The position numbers and the translations under genes were made by a program. A stretch of 64,000 nt of DNA from Sitta carolinensis (Eukaryota; Chordata; Aves; Passeriformes; Sittidae), in the NCBI GenBank assembly GCA_032173965.1, contig CM063283.1:113531108-113595107 (forward strand), written 5' to 3'. The first letter of the stretch is position 1, and each line of letters opens with the position of its first letter. A model generated the notes under the pieces. That model did no database searches. It was not told where the DNA came from and saw nothing but the letters and a program-made list of their open reading frames with translations. Shown here one piece after another: positions 35,647 through 51,960 of this stretch.

Positions 35647-36307
35647 TGTCTTGGGTTTCTGTTGTTGTGATGGGGTTTTAAAAGTCTCTGGTTTCCCAGC
35701 CCCACGGCAGGAGAAGAAGCTGAGATCCATCAGTTCTGGTTGTCAAGGTTGTTTATTTTCTCTTATCTTATTTTTTTTTTTATCTCATCTCTTTTCTCTG
35801 ACCTGCTGAGGTCTGTGTTGCAGGTCAGGATGAGGCTGAAGACTGACTGCCCTTGGGGTGTGTTTATCTTTTATACTAAAAACTAACTATACTTTATTTA
35901 CAATAATTTTCCAATCCCTATCAGCTATGTTGGACAGGATGTCTCTACTCTAAACTGGTCAAGAAGTGCCACCACCACAGCAGAAAGATGGAGGACAAGA
36001 AGATGAAGAAGAAGCACAGGACATGCCCAAATTCCTCCATCTTTGTCTCTCGAACCCCCATTCTAAAACCCAAAAATTCTACTTTTTTCCCCCTGTGACA
36101 AGTTAACTATCATTCTACTTAAACTCTTGTGACTTGTAAATTTTCCAGGGCAGTCAGAGGAATGTCCTGAGTTCTGACCCTGCTGTAAGACTTTGAGACT
36201 TTGTTTGAGAGAGGAGCAGGTCAGGAGGAGAGACAAGCAGGCTACAACCCTTTTTTCCCCTTGGGTATTTCAATAAAACTCTACAAGGGTCTGTGATCTG
36301 TCTCTAC
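35647..36307 (+). mobile_element. Probable ERV LTR, degraded
   Basis: A ~660-bp unit beginning TGTCTTGGGTTTCTGTTG. It has a T-rich centre (TTATCTTATTTTTTTTTT), AATAAA at 36272-36277, and ends ~30 bp later at CTGTCTCTACA, giving TG...CA ends. This layout suits an LTR in + orientation. No target-site duplication was found and no internal retroviral sequence is adjacent, so the boundaries are provisional. Confidence 0.5.
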
Positions 36308-36483
36308 AGGGTGAACCTGCACGTCTTGAAACAGCTGCAGGTGCTGTGAGACCTCACCTGGGATCTGCTGCACTGCACACGTTTCTAAAAGTGAAAAATG
36401 CTTTCAGAGCCCCACTGACCCACTGAGAGCAGCCCCTCGTGCAGCACTCCATAAAGAACGGGCACAATCACAGCAGTGCTGCT

Positions 36484-36690
36484 TTTTAGATGGGATTTGG
36501 GGGAAGAAATCCTTCCCTGTGAGAGTAATGAGGCCCTGGCACAGGGTCCAGAGCAGCTGTGGCTGCCCCTGGATCCCTGGGAGTCTCCAGGATCTTGGTC
36601 TCGGATCAGCATGGAATAGTGGAAGGTGTCCCTGCCCTGACTGGGGGATTTTAAGGTCCCTTCCCACCCAAACCATTCTGTAATTCTGTA
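36484..36690 (+). mobile_element. CR1 LINE 3' end
   Basis: AGAAATCCTTCCCTGTGAG, GAGGCCCTGGCACAGGGTCC, GAATAGTGGAAGGTGTCCCT and TTTTAAGGTCCCTTCCCACC, then CCATTCTGTAATTCTGT. + orientation. It is the repeat nearest upstream of the KCNJ6 exon, about 1 kb away. Confidence 0.88.
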
Positions 36691-39875
<3,185 letters not shown>

Positions 39876-39897
39876 AAAAAAAAAAAAAAAAAAAAAA
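39876..39897 (+). repeat. 22-base A-run
   Basis: Homopolymer preceded at 28 bp by AATAAA, an arrangement shared with retroposed 3' ends. No target duplication or source gene was identified. Confidence 0.8.
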
Positions 39898-42800
39898 TAA
39901 ATCTGAAAGGGACTTGGCAGGGAATTTGAAGTGGTAAATGCAAGGCTTCCAAATTTTCCAGGAAGTAGGTGGTACTGAAGAGAAATCAAGATGAAATGTT
40001 TAGTTCTCCTGGTCTGTGCAGATTTCAAACATCTGCATCACCTTCGGGTGAGACAATGAGGAAATTGCTGTTTGTTCCCTGAAATCATCCAGAGACCTGG
40101 GAATTGCAGCTGAGGGAACCTGACACCCCGAGGGGGCGGGGGATATTTTCAGGGATGCTGAACACCGTGTTTTCCAGCAAAGTGATTGGCAAGGAGGGGA
40201 AGAATAAAAGATGTCTCACCGAAACCTCCTACAAGATCAAAAGGCAGAATATTTCTGCAGTGCAGCAAATGTGGATTTGGTGGTTTAAAGTTTCCTCTCT
40301 CTCTTTTTGTTTGTGGGTTCCCTGGCGGTGTCCTTTGCTGCTCTGGCCTGAGCACCTCTCCCACCCAGCCATCCCCAGCCTTCCCCGCAGCACAAAACCC
40401 CTCAGGCTGGCAAAGCTGGAGATAAAAATCAAATTTGTTGTTATCTCAAACCTTTCCAGTCCATATCGAGAGAGAAACTGAAGGCAGTGATCTGAAAACC
40501 CACGGAAGAAATCCAGGATTAAAGAGTTCCCCCCTGCACTGGATGGGTTCATCTCCCATTTTTAAACTGCTCTGTTTGGGTAGAGTGTCCTGCTGAGTGA
40601 GATAGGAGCAGAGGGCATCAAATAATGCCAGAATTACCTGCACAAGTTTTAAAACACATTTGTGCAGAAGTAGCTTCTTATACTGTGCTTTGACCCCATG
40701 CATTGAGTTATTTTTGTTGAAGGTAAAATCAAGCCAACCTTCTACCAAAACTATGAATTTTCACTCTTTTAGTTCACAGATATTTACAATCTACCTCCTG
40801 GCAAACACTGAAAGCCAATTTAGGAAGTCAAATATTCACCTTTCCTTCTTCCACCTGATCCCAGCGGCAAAGCCCAACCCAGCATTCCTGCCAAAATAAA
40901 AAGTTATGGAACACAAAATTCTAAAAGCTGAAGCCAGGAAAATGTGATGTCACCTACAGCAGTGTCCTCATTTCGTGTCATTGCTGAAGGATCCAAACCA
41001 CACTGAGGTCATCAGATGGTGTCATCCACCAGAGAAGCCACTCCCCAGCTGGAGCAGGGAAAACAATCCTTTATCTTTTTTCAGAGCTTCCCCACTCAGA
41101 TACAGCTTCAATGAGAAATGAAATGGGAAAATGATAAGGGTAAACATTTGCTAACACTGTTATTAATTATTGAATCTGCTAAAATTTGACTGAAGTGTAT
41201 TATAAATACATTTATACTTTCCATGCTAAGTGCTCCAAAATCTCATCTATCTGTTGTATGAGACACGGTTTTTATGGATTGTCATGGGAATTTTGCATTG
41301 TGTGTTAGGAAATTAAGAATAATGCATTTTATTAAATGACGTTAAAATAATGAACCAAATTAAAATTCAGCAGAAAGCTCAAATCAAGGATGCCTTAATT
41401 CCCCATGGAAACGCTGCCATAACTTCCTGAGATGTAAAAAAAAAGTGGAGGTGCCTTTACCAAGGCACATAACAAAGAATTATCCCAGGGAGAATCCCTG
41501 CACCTTGGTTATTCCCATTCTTTCTACCATGAAATCACTTTGAGGGCAGAATCCTCGGCAAAGCATTTTCCAAAAACACCAAATCAACCTGACTCCTTCA
41601 TCCAGCATCATCAAACACTCAAAACAAGGCTTTAAATATTTAAAAAAAATATCTGTTATGTATTCTTTTCAATATGCATTTTTCTTAATTTATTCACTTA
41701 CAGCAACATTCAGAAATATCTCTTTGGATTCGGAGGATAAAACTTTCACAAAGATTCATCTCTAGTTTCCCTGATGGTGGTGCACATCTCTCAAGTGTCC
41801 AAAAACATCAATTTTGGGACAACAAAAGCACATTAGGCTGCTGTGGAACCACTGGGGGGCCTTGAGGAATGGGGGGAAAAAATCCAGCCAGACTTCACTG
41901 CAGCTGCAGGACACACCTGGTATTTCCACATTTTGCAGCCCCCATTTCCCAGAGTTTTAAATATAAAATAATCTCCAGTTGGGAATATTTTACGATAATT
42001 GAATCCTAGGCAAAGGCTTGAAAATTTTAAGCCTTTTTCACCTGGTGAAATTTATTTCTAAGGGAAGTCTTATCATCATAAGCAAAGTAGGTATTTTTAA
42101 AAACTAAGCAAGCCTTGCAAATGTATAATTCTGATAAGGAAATAGACCAGTAAGAAGAAAAGGAAAGCCTTTTAAATTTGGGAGGTGTAGTGGGAAGATC
42201 AGGTAGGGTACAATAGTGAGAGAGACTGAAAGAATTCAAAGAGAGAGATGCAAAAAAGAAAAGGGGAAAAAATGGTGAGAAAGAGAAAAATTCTAAACAA
42301 GCCTTATGAAGTTGTATCTGGCCAGTGGGGAGCACTTGGTGACACTCTGGCAATTCCCTCTGCCTAAAAATAAACATTTGAGCATTGAACAGTTCCAAGG
42401 AAAGGAAATTGATCTGCATATTTGTAGCTGTCATAAATAAAATAAAATAAAATAAATAAAAACAAGTGACAAAGCCAGAGACTTCAGATTCAGAGGGATA
42501 ATTTTACAAATAAACTGGGAATAGGGTGCATTTATAATTCTGACACAGGGGCAGCTTTGAGAGCATCATCTGCAGAAGGTTTTACAGCTGCAGAAACAAG
42601 CACACTTGCCAGCTGTGGAAAATATGTGTGCAAAGCAATAAAATGTTCACTCGGATGGTTATTTATAAACAGTGCTATTGACCAGACAAATATTGTCTAA
42701 AGCTGTTCCCCTCTTCACTACAGCCCCTTTGGCTGACTGGTTTATTGTGGGTTTGATTTCTCTGGGATGAATTGCCATATTTACCCCTTAGCCTTGCCCA

Positions 42801-44290
42801 GTCCTAGCAAATATCTCCCTCTGATAAGGATTTAAGCAGTTCCAAGCCTTCAAAACCTCCCAGCAGACTTTTCTCTCTCCCCAAATAAACATTGCTGGAG
42901 TTAGAGTTTCTCACTTGAATTTTCTACTGCTCTTCAAAGAAGAAATATTTATCCTGCCCAACTGCTTCTTAGAGGGATGCAGGTGAAAGGAAGAAAAACA
43001 TCAGGATTTCTCCCTCCCCAGTGCTTCTGCAAGACAAAGAACAAAAGGGAATTTCATTGTGCTGCAGGATGAGCCCAAAGCACATTGGCAGAAATGCAGT
43101 TTAAGCAGGGTCAAGAATAAGTGGCTTCTGCTCCAAACTGGATCATCTTCATTCCAGGGATGATCAGAACACAGGGCTCTCCACTCTGCAGCTCTCCTTT
43201 CTATTTTAAGAGTTTTAACATCTCCTGCTGCTGGGTGCTAGACTTGGACAAGGTTTAACTTCTCACACATCCCCACTTCCCTGGAGTTGCCTGCAATTCC
43301 TTTCACTTCTCTCCCGTTTTAATTTTACTGATTCTCACAGAACATTTCATTGTTATTTATTCTAACACGGAAAATTAGAGGCATTAGCAAGAGGGGAGTT
43401 CTAAATGCCAGCAGGGAAAGGCATTCCCATCTCCTTGGAATGTTTCCTTCAGGATTTCTCTACAGGTGGAAAAAGATGAGTTTTATTGCTGAAGAGGACT
43501 GTGAGGCTTAAAGGAGGCAATTACAATTTCACAATGGCCAAAACTACGAGGAATAGCAAGAAATCACGGAGCAACGTTTGTGGGAAATAAAAAAAGAGGT
43601 GCTGATGAGGGGTATTTCAACTAAAATCTTGCTGTATCTCACATTCAGGGAAAAGGGATTACGACATTTGTTTAACAGCTTTATTCTCTGGGTAGTGCTG
43701 TACTTTGCAAACCTGCTATGAATGTTTGATAATGGCTTTTTGTCATCTCTCACACCTTTCTCACCAATGAATTCCTCAGCTCTTCACAACTCCAGCTGCT
43801 CCCTCACCCCTAAACGTTCAAATATAATATTGAGATTCAAGCAGAAACTCATATTACAAGGTAAGGTCTCTAAAAGACAGGTATTTAGGGGTTACCTGGC
43901 AGATCAGATATTATTAAATAATTCTGTGCTGACCACGTATCAGACTTGCCCAAGAAGAGTTTAATTTTGTACCTCCTGTCTTTGCAATCCCTCCAAGACT
44001 CTCTGGGCATGGAGAAAGAGCAGGTCCCAGTTCTTCCCACACTCCCACAGACCTCCACTGTCAACATTTTTCCTTCCTAAAGCAGGGACAAGCCCAGAGA
44101 GGGCCCCCGAACCCCTGTCTGCTCATCACTCCTGAGCCTACACAGGTTATTCCCTGCAGGGCTCATGATCTCCATGGCCAGAGGAATGACAGGATCACAA
44201 AATTCCCTTTAACTCTGGCCCTGTTCCTGTTTTCCAAGCAGAAAAGCACAGTAGGAAGCTGGGATGGCACTCTTTTCATTGACCAGTAGA
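39898..44290. other. Downstream intron, unique sequence
   Basis: About 4.4 kb with no recognised gene or RNA. A short (AAATA)n microsatellite lies at 42436-42462. The antisense open frame at 42027-42434 is Phe/Ser/Leu-rich with no recognised motif. Confidence 0.5.
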
Positions 44291-44938
44291 GTCTTCCTAA
44301 AATTCCATGATTCCAGACTCTTAAACTCTTCCTAGAATCCGGACACGTAAACTCTCCCTAAAATCCTGTGATTCCAAGCACTTAAACTCTTCCTAAAATC
44401 CCGTGATTCCAAGCGCTTAAACTCTTCCTAGAATCCCGTGATTCCGTATACCTAAACTCTCCTTAAAATCCTGTGATTCCAGACTCATAAATTGTTCCTA
44501 AAATCCTGTGATTCCAGACATTCAAACCCTTCCTAGAATCCTGTGATTCCAGACACTTAAACTCTCCCTAAAAATCCCGTGATTCCAAGCACTTAAACTC
44601 TCCCTAAAAATCCTGTGATTCCAGAAACTTAAACTCTTCTTAAAATCCTGTGATTCCTGATACCTAAACTTTTCCTAGAATCCTGTGATTCCAGACACTT
44701 AAACTCTCCCTAAAATCCCATGATTCCAAGCACTTAAACTCTTCCTAGAATCCTGTGATTCCGGATACCTAAACTCTTCTTAAAACCCTGTGATTCCAGA
44801 CATTTACACTCCTCCTAGAATCCCTTGATTCCAAGCACTTCAACCCTTCCTAGAATCCTGTGATTCCAGACTCATAAATTGTTCCTAAAATCCTGTGATT
44901 CCAGGCTCATAAATTGTTCCTAAAATCCTGTGATTCCA
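44291..44938 (+). repeat. 35-bp minisatellite, ~18 copies
   Basis: Head-to-tail units built on CCTAAAATCCTGTGATTCC + AGACACTTAAACTCTT, with a measured period of 35 bp in the well-conserved central units. Individual copies vary at a few positions (TGTG/CGTG; GACAC/AGCAC/GATAC; ACTCTT/ATTGTT). The array spans about 648 bp. The core CCTGTGATTCC resembles the CR1 3' tail. Confidence 0.95.
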
Positions 44939-47900
44939 TACACAACCCCTCTGCTCCAGCACAATTCCAAGGTAGTTTCCCAGCAGTTTCAGCCCAGCAG
45001 GAAGGCTCTGCAGAGCTGTTCCTGCTCAGTCCCTGGAGCTGCAGACCCAGCCCAGCCCCTGAGGAGTGCCAGGAGGGACCAGTGCCCGTGTCCCACACAA
45101 TTCCCACCTGGCAAGAGCAAAGGGAGGGCTCTGCAGAGGGCACCTCAGCCTGATCCAGGTCACAGGAATCCCCAGGCAGGATTAGCTCACTGAACATGTT
45201 CCACCTGCTCTCCCTTTTCCATTCCAGAGCACTTCCCAAGATGACACCAGGAACCTGAGCGTGCTCAGCTTCTCCCCTTGCTCCAGGAACGGTGTAAGAA
45301 AAGGGTCAGCACTGAAATATTATCCTGAAAAAGGAAATATTTCGCCAGTATTTCTAATTTTAGGCTTTCCCTTTGGTCATCCGGGGTTGTTACCTGCCTG
45401 GAGATGGCAGCAGTGAAATCCCAGGCACGGATTTGAGTCAGGGCAGGTCTCACCCCTGGAATTCTGCTGGAATTAGCTGATTCCTTCATGCTGATTACTT
45501 TGCTTGCTCAGTTTGATCTCTGTCTGGGTAGCCTGCAATTCAAAACCTCAGGAAGCATTTTAGGCGAGCTCTGCTCCCTCCCATATTTCTAAAATATCTT
45601 TTCACTTCTCCCCTTGGTGCTGATCTGCTTCCAGCTGTAAAATACTGTCTCCTCCTGTCTCCCTGAATTGTAATGAAGGATAAACATTTGGAATTACACC
45701 CCCTGATAACCATAAGGCCTCTAAAATTACCAATATCTACATCTGGTTCTGGAGAATGTAAGCAGAAAGGTTATTCACCTTCAGCAGAAAGTTTTCACTT
45801 TGAAATTGAATAAAACAGCAACAGCAAAGCCAGAAGTGACCTAAAAGTTTAAAGAATGAGCAAAGTTGTGAATTAAACCAGAAATTCAAGCTCAGCAGTT
45901 GATAGATTAAAAAGAACAAGGCTATGGACTGCAGAAACACCACAGGCTACATAAAGGACATGAAAAAATACAGAAAATTTATGAGTTTAATTTTTTTGTC
46001 CTAGAAAGCAGCTGCCAGCACTAAAAACTCCCATCATGGCACAGTTCCTGGGATTCCCAAGGCCTCTGAATAAAGTCCCCAAGGGATTTAGGGAAAAACA
46101 AATCAGAAAGAATTGCAGCGATCTCAGTGGTCTCAATCACAGCATTCCAAGGAAAATCAGACAAAGTTTGGACTCACTGCCGTGCCTCTGCTCACTCACT
46201 CCCTCTCCTTCATTCCCAATATTCCCAAGAATGATTTAAAGAAAGTCACAATGTTCTCCAAGATTTCTTCCTTCCTGATTTTGGCAATTTTCCTTACTTG
46301 GGATTTCTGTAGAACGACACAAACCTTTAGTTTAAAAAACGGGATTTTAATAACTACAGGATTGTTGAATATGAGATGTCCCATTCTTACAACTCAGACC
46401 AGGAAGAAACCTGACTTAAAGAAACATCCAAAACAAAGCAAAAAAGGAAGAGGATCTCCAACCCCAAATTTCCAGTGGTTATGAGGAATATGGTTTTGAG
46501 ATACCTGAGGAATGCTAAGATTTGATTTAGAAAAATGAATTCAGAGGGAAGATTGGGCTGAATTCCATTAACCTCTCAGAAATCCGTAGTGGGGAGGGTA
46601 ACTCACACTCTGGGTATTCTGGAGGCTCCTCCCAGGCTTCTCCCAGCAGTTTGAATTTACAAAGTGATGAACTGCACAAATAATTTCCCCTGGCAGGTCT
46701 GAGCAGGATTTGTCTCCCACCAGGAGCAAAGTGAGGTCAGAGCAGCCAAAATCTCTTCTGGAGGACACTCCATGCAGTGGCCACGGCTAAAAGGAGGGCC
46801 AAACCCCCAGGGATTTGCCAGGGAATTTAATGAACAGAGCTGGGAGAGGCTGAGGATATCCAAGAGGATCTCAGGATGTGCCTGATATCACAAAAGTGGA
46901 TAGAAATCCCCTCCAGCCTGAGTTTGCCTGGGATTATAAAACTCCAAGCTGGCTCCTCCTTGGTTTTTATAGCTGGGGAGAATTGAGTGGCTTTGAGAAA
47001 TTCACAGCCCAGCTCAGAGCTGCCATTGTTCTCCTCTGTCCCCACGGAAGGAATTTATGCACCTTTGGCATCTTTCTGCCCCTCTGGAGGTTGAGATGAG
47101 TGTCCAGCATGGATTGGCCATGGATTGCCTGCCCCTCTCTCCCTGGGACAGGCTCCCTGTGATTCCAGCTGCCAGCAAAAAGCCCAGCCACAAACAATTG
47201 CTTGATTTTCATTATCATCATCATTATCACCAAAGCTGGTGTCTAACAAGATATTCCAGTCTTTTTGGGGGGAGCCTTAAGCAACATCGAGGTTGACAAG
47301 CTTTGATTCCACATTTCTGACTGGTGAACACCAAAGTGAACTGGAGAGAGAGAGAGAGAGAGAGGTTTCCCCTAAAAAAAATATTCATTGTGGCAGAGCT
47401 GCCAGGCACCACCAGAACAATAAAGATTAAAAGATTTATGAGTCAGCCACTCCAATTAAATTGTGCTGGCACTTTTTTTAACCAGCCATTAGCTTATTTT
47501 TCTTTTTTTTTTTTTTAATCAACCTTGCATAAGAAGTATTAATTTATTACACTTAGCTCTCCAGAGTGGGAAAACCCCCCCATCCATTTTTATAGTTTTC
47601 CAATTCTTTTTCCATTAATCTCCTTTTCCAGTGGGAGGACAACAAATTAGCCACTTTTTCAGATATTAAGTGCAGCAATGAGTCTCTCACTGCCAATAGG
47701 GCTGTGACAGGTGCCATGAAAAAGTGCAGGAGAGTCCAAAGCCAAAGGTTTTGAGGCAGTCAAAGGTTCTTGTCTGGCCAAAAATCTGCTTCAAAGGCAG
47801 CCACAACTCCAGAGCTGTGAAGGGGAGGAGGTTTTGCTTTGCATTTTAAGGAAAATGCTCTTCTCCTACCATGACTCAAGGGCTAAATCTCCTCCCTAAA

Positions 47901-49409
47901 CCACTCCCATCAGGGCTTGATCACAGCTAAACCAGGATTTTAAACCCTTCATAATTAGTCAAGATCCAAGGTTTAAGACACAAAACATGAACTTCGACCT
48001 TGCTACATCTTCCTTCACCCTCCAAAAGGTAAAATACCCATCAAGCATTCACCAGTGATAGAAATTCAGTCCAAAACCATCTCCTCTCAATGTGGGTCCA
48101 AGGATTAAGGCACAGTTTTGAGCCTGATCCAAAGCCCTCCCAAACCAGGATTCAGTCTCTGGTGGGCTCTGAATTAGGACCTGAAGGACTGAACTGAGCT
48201 GTGCAGTGCCTGTCAGCTCCTTAATGTTCTCAGAGAAAAGCAATTAAGGCTCTAATTAAGAGGCAAATGGAAGATTAGAAGCAGATGAATGTTTATAATC
48301 TAGATAAAGTGCCCACGCTGGAAGTTTTGGCTTTACAACAACTGTGGTGACTTCTGAGGCATGGGAGGAAGGGTGGATCCCTGCTAGGTGTCCCTGCCCC
48401 AGGAAATCTGTCCTGCAGCCCTGAGTTTCCTCTTCTCTGCAGCCACTGTCCTTCTGCAGAAGGATGGAAAGAGCCATTCCACAAGGACAGACCCCACAAA
48501 CCTGGGATATTCCACTGTACAAACTGTCCATGGCAAAAAGAGACCCTGGAATGGACAAAAATTCTCAGTCCATGGAAATTCTCCTTCCTCTGTCTTCCCT
48601 TCCCTGGGTTCTGAGTTCATCCCTCCCACCACGTTTTCCATCTGTGGTTTGATGCTTCACCTGTTATAAAGAAAGGAACCAAAAGCCAAAATTCCACCAG
48701 GTACAGCAGGTCCAGTACAAATATGGGCTAAGAATTCCTTTGGAAATATAACAGACCTGGAGCAGAGGTTCCAAAAACCACAGATCTCAGGGCTGATCCA
48801 CTTTATGGCAGCCAAGACAGAGATCACATCTCTCCAAAAAACTCTTTTCACTATATTGTGTAAATATCACACCCAGCAGAATGGAATAACATGGTAAGGA
48901 AAAAAAAATTTAAGAAATTTGAAGGAGTTCCCATGGAATTTATTTTGTGCAGATTAAATCTTTCACTTCCTGCTAGTGGGACCCAGTAGGCAGAAAATCC
49001 TAATATTCCAAAGCAGTCTTCTGAGGAGCCTCTGATGCTGAAAAGACACCAGCCAAGCTTTACTGATGTCTACAAAGTGACCAGAATGAAATGCACAAAA
49101 AGCTTTAAATAATCAGAGCAATTTCTACCCAGCACCTTCCCCCGAGTTCTGCTCCACAGCCAGGGCACGAGGAGTTGAACCCTCACTCTTCAGCCACTTC
49201 TGATTTCCAGCTTTATCCACTGGGACAAGGAAACCAGCGTGAGGGGAGCACAAAATGAGCCTGTTCATCTTTTGGGGCTGAAATCCCCTAAAAAGCAATC
49301 CCCAGGGATGCAGCAGCAGCAGCCAAGAGGTGAAAGTTCTTGGCTGATTTGCACTGAGGGTAAAGGGGATCAGTGTGACTGAGGAAAAAGGTGAAAGAAT
49401 TAAAAATAA
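44939..49409. other. Downstream intron, unique sequence
   Basis: No gene, RNA gene or named repeat recognised. A (GA)n microsatellite lies at about 47345-47363 and a T-run near 47504-47516. A GC-richer patch at 44940-45180 contains overlapping short frames on both strands and no known motif. Confidence 0.5.
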
Positions 49410-49638
49410 AAGGAAGAGAGTAGGGCTAGATGGTATATTAGGAAGAAATTCTTGGCTGGGAGGGTGGGCAGGGGCTGGGCTGGAATTGCCAGAGCAGCTG
49501 TGGCTGCCCCTGGATCCCTGGCAGTGCCCCAGGCCAGGCTGGACACTGGGGCTGGAGCAGCCTGGGGCAGGGCAGGGGTCCCAAGGGTGGCTCTGGGTGA
49601 TCTTCAAGGTTTTTTCAACCCAACCCATTCCATGATTG
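49410..49638 (+). mobile_element. CR1 LINE 3' end
   Basis: TAGATGGTATATTAGGAAGA, GAATTGCCAGAGCAGCTGTG, CTGGACACTGGGGCTGGAG and GGTGATCTTCAAGG, ending CCCATTCCATGATTGT. + orientation. Its central block is the same subfamily as 1551 and 8904. Confidence 0.9.
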
Positions 49639-51394
49639 TACAATATTTTATGGATACCATCCCTGTCTCCTCCCTCAGCACACCCTCAGTTTCCCCCAGG
49701 CACCTGGGAGATGTGGGGACGCCAAAACCTGTGTACTGTCCTTCAGGGATGCAGGAGGGACCCCAGGGCATCCTCAGAACTCCAGGCAGGGCTGAGGCAG
49801 CTGGAGCAGCACCCTTCAGCCTCATTCCCCAAAAAAAACCAGCACAGGGACACCACAGGGAGAGCAGTGCCCTTCAGCCTGGCCAAAACAGCCCCATGCA
49901 GCACAGGAAATTTTATCTGCACTTTTCTACTCTCTGCAGGACTGGAGAAGATAAGGAAAAATCCATTTTAAAGCAATTTCATAGAGGACAGCCATAACTT
50001 ACTTAAATGGGCAAAATACACAGCATACCTATAGGCTGTTTGGACAAAAGGAGAAGAAAATAGCAGGAGGAGCAGGCACAAAAAATGACACTTAGTGTGC
50101 AACTGTGGCTGTGAAAGCCCAGAAAACACAGGCTGTGCCATTAATCCATGCTGGTGTTTATAATATGTGTTATAGAGTCTTTATCATGAGACTCCGTGGC
50201 ATCACACTACAAGGAAATGATGAAACCATGCTGATATAAAGAGGATATTCCAAGCAGGTGGTGGCATTAGGCAGCAACTGTGTTTTCCATAGATGTCGTG
50301 TAATTACAGTCAGCTCAGGCTGGGAAATCTTGTAAAAATGTATGATTTGTGCTGGGGTACTTCCCTTCTGTTCTGCAGGCTGTAAAATCTTGCTTTTTTT
50401 TCATTATTGTGAGCCTGAAGGCCTGGTGTTACAGAGACCCTGGGAACAGTCGGAATCTGTCAAGGCAGAAATGTAATTTTCTGAGTGAGTTTTGAACCAG
50501 AGATTGCTGGAAAATCTCTGAGTTCATAAGATTGCAATAAACACCAGGAAAGGGCTTGGGCTGAGGGCACTCAATCCCAGGCAAAATGAGTAACAGGGTC
50601 CTCTAACTCTTTTTGTGGGTGCGTGGGAAGAAAGGTTGGAGAAAAGCAGAGGGGTTGATATAAATCAAAATTCACTTGCTAGCGCAGAGCATCTTGCGGT
50701 TGTTATTTGGTTTAAAGTCGATCAGTTCCTCCACTGCAGACTCAGAGACCAATAATCATGCAGAGAAAGGAAGTATCTGCTCTCTGTAAAGCATTTCAAG
50801 CACAAATTAGGGTTTATCTTCTTTTCCTATCAGTTTAAAGGTTGTTCAAGTCCGTCAAGGAGGAGAAAAGGAAATTTTCTGGTGGAGAAGGCATTTTTGG
50901 TGGTACAACATGAGGTATTGCTGCTACCCAGAGGGCACCTTTTGTGTCAAGATGCCAAGATCCTGAGTTGGAGCAGTTTTCAGGGCATGTGAGAGCACTT
51001 GAGTTCACTAAATCAGCAGAAAGATTTGTTGCTTTGAGTCAAGCCTAATCCACCAGGGATTTTGCATAATCACTGCACTGAGATTTTACATCCAGACCAA
51101 AAGATATCCCACCAAATCTATCTCAGATATTCCATTTATTAGGGGTTGGTGCAGGTTTTCTACTTCCTCTGCTCTGTCTCATGTTAGAACAATGGAATGC
51201 AAGACCACTGGATTAGGGGGAAAAAAAGATGCCAGGTGAGCAGTACTTCAAGTTCTGAATCTGAACACCCAAATTTTGCACAACAAGCTTTTCTTCCACA
51301 TTGGAATAAGATTCTGATGGGGAGGAAATGCTCAGATCTGAGTCTTTTGGCCTCTGGTCCTACAGAGAGGAAGCAGCAACAAGCAGGTGCCATG
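49639..51394. other. Downstream intron, unique sequence
   Basis: Nothing recognised. No convincing coding frame, RNA gene or repeat. Confidence 0.5.
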
Positions 51395-51960
51395 CTCCAA
51401 AATGCAGGATGGGCAGGAGAGAGGAGATGCTGCTAAAAGCAGGATGGGCAGGAGAGAGAGAGGAGATGTTCAAAAAGCAGGATGGACAGGAATGAGATGT
51501 TCCAAAAAGCAGGATGGACAGGAATGAGAAGAGATGCTCCAAAAAGCAGGATGGACAGGATTGAGAGATGTTCAAAAAGCAGGATGGGCAGAAATGAGAA
51601 GAGATGCTGCAAAAAGCAGGATGGGATGAAGAGAAAGGAGATGCTCCAAAAAGCAGGATGGGCAGGAATGAGAGGAGATGTTCAAAAAAGCAGGATGGGC
51701 AGGAGAAAGGAGATGCTCCAAAAAGCAGAATGGGAAGGAATGAGAGGAGATGTTAAAAAAGCAGGATGGGCAGGAGAGAGGAGATGCTCAAAAAGCAGGA
51801 TGGGCAGGAGAGAGGAGATGCTCAAAAAGCAGGATGGGCAGGAGAAAGGAGATGCTCCAAAAAGCAGAATGGGAAGGAATGAGAGGAGATGTTCAAAAAG
51901 CAGGATGGGCAGGAGAGAGGAGATGTTCAAAAAGCAGGATGGGCAGGAGAGAGAGGAGCA
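51395..51960 (+). repeat. ~34-bp purine-rich minisatellite, about 16 copies
   Basis: Units of the form GCAGGATGGGCAGGAGAGAG + GAGATGCTCAAAAA, varying from ~28 to 37 bp. The variation comes from (GA) length changes and alternation of GGGCAGGAGAGAGG / GGGCAGGAATGAGAGG / GGACAGGAATGAG. A 174-codon frame is open through the array on + and a 149-codon frame on minus, because the unit lacks stops. These are not supported as genes. Confidence 0.95.

Noticed and set aside
44291..44938. CRISPR-like array of regularly spaced repeats
   Set aside because: The 35-bp units are head to tail with no unique spacers, and the genome is vertebrate. It is a minisatellite.
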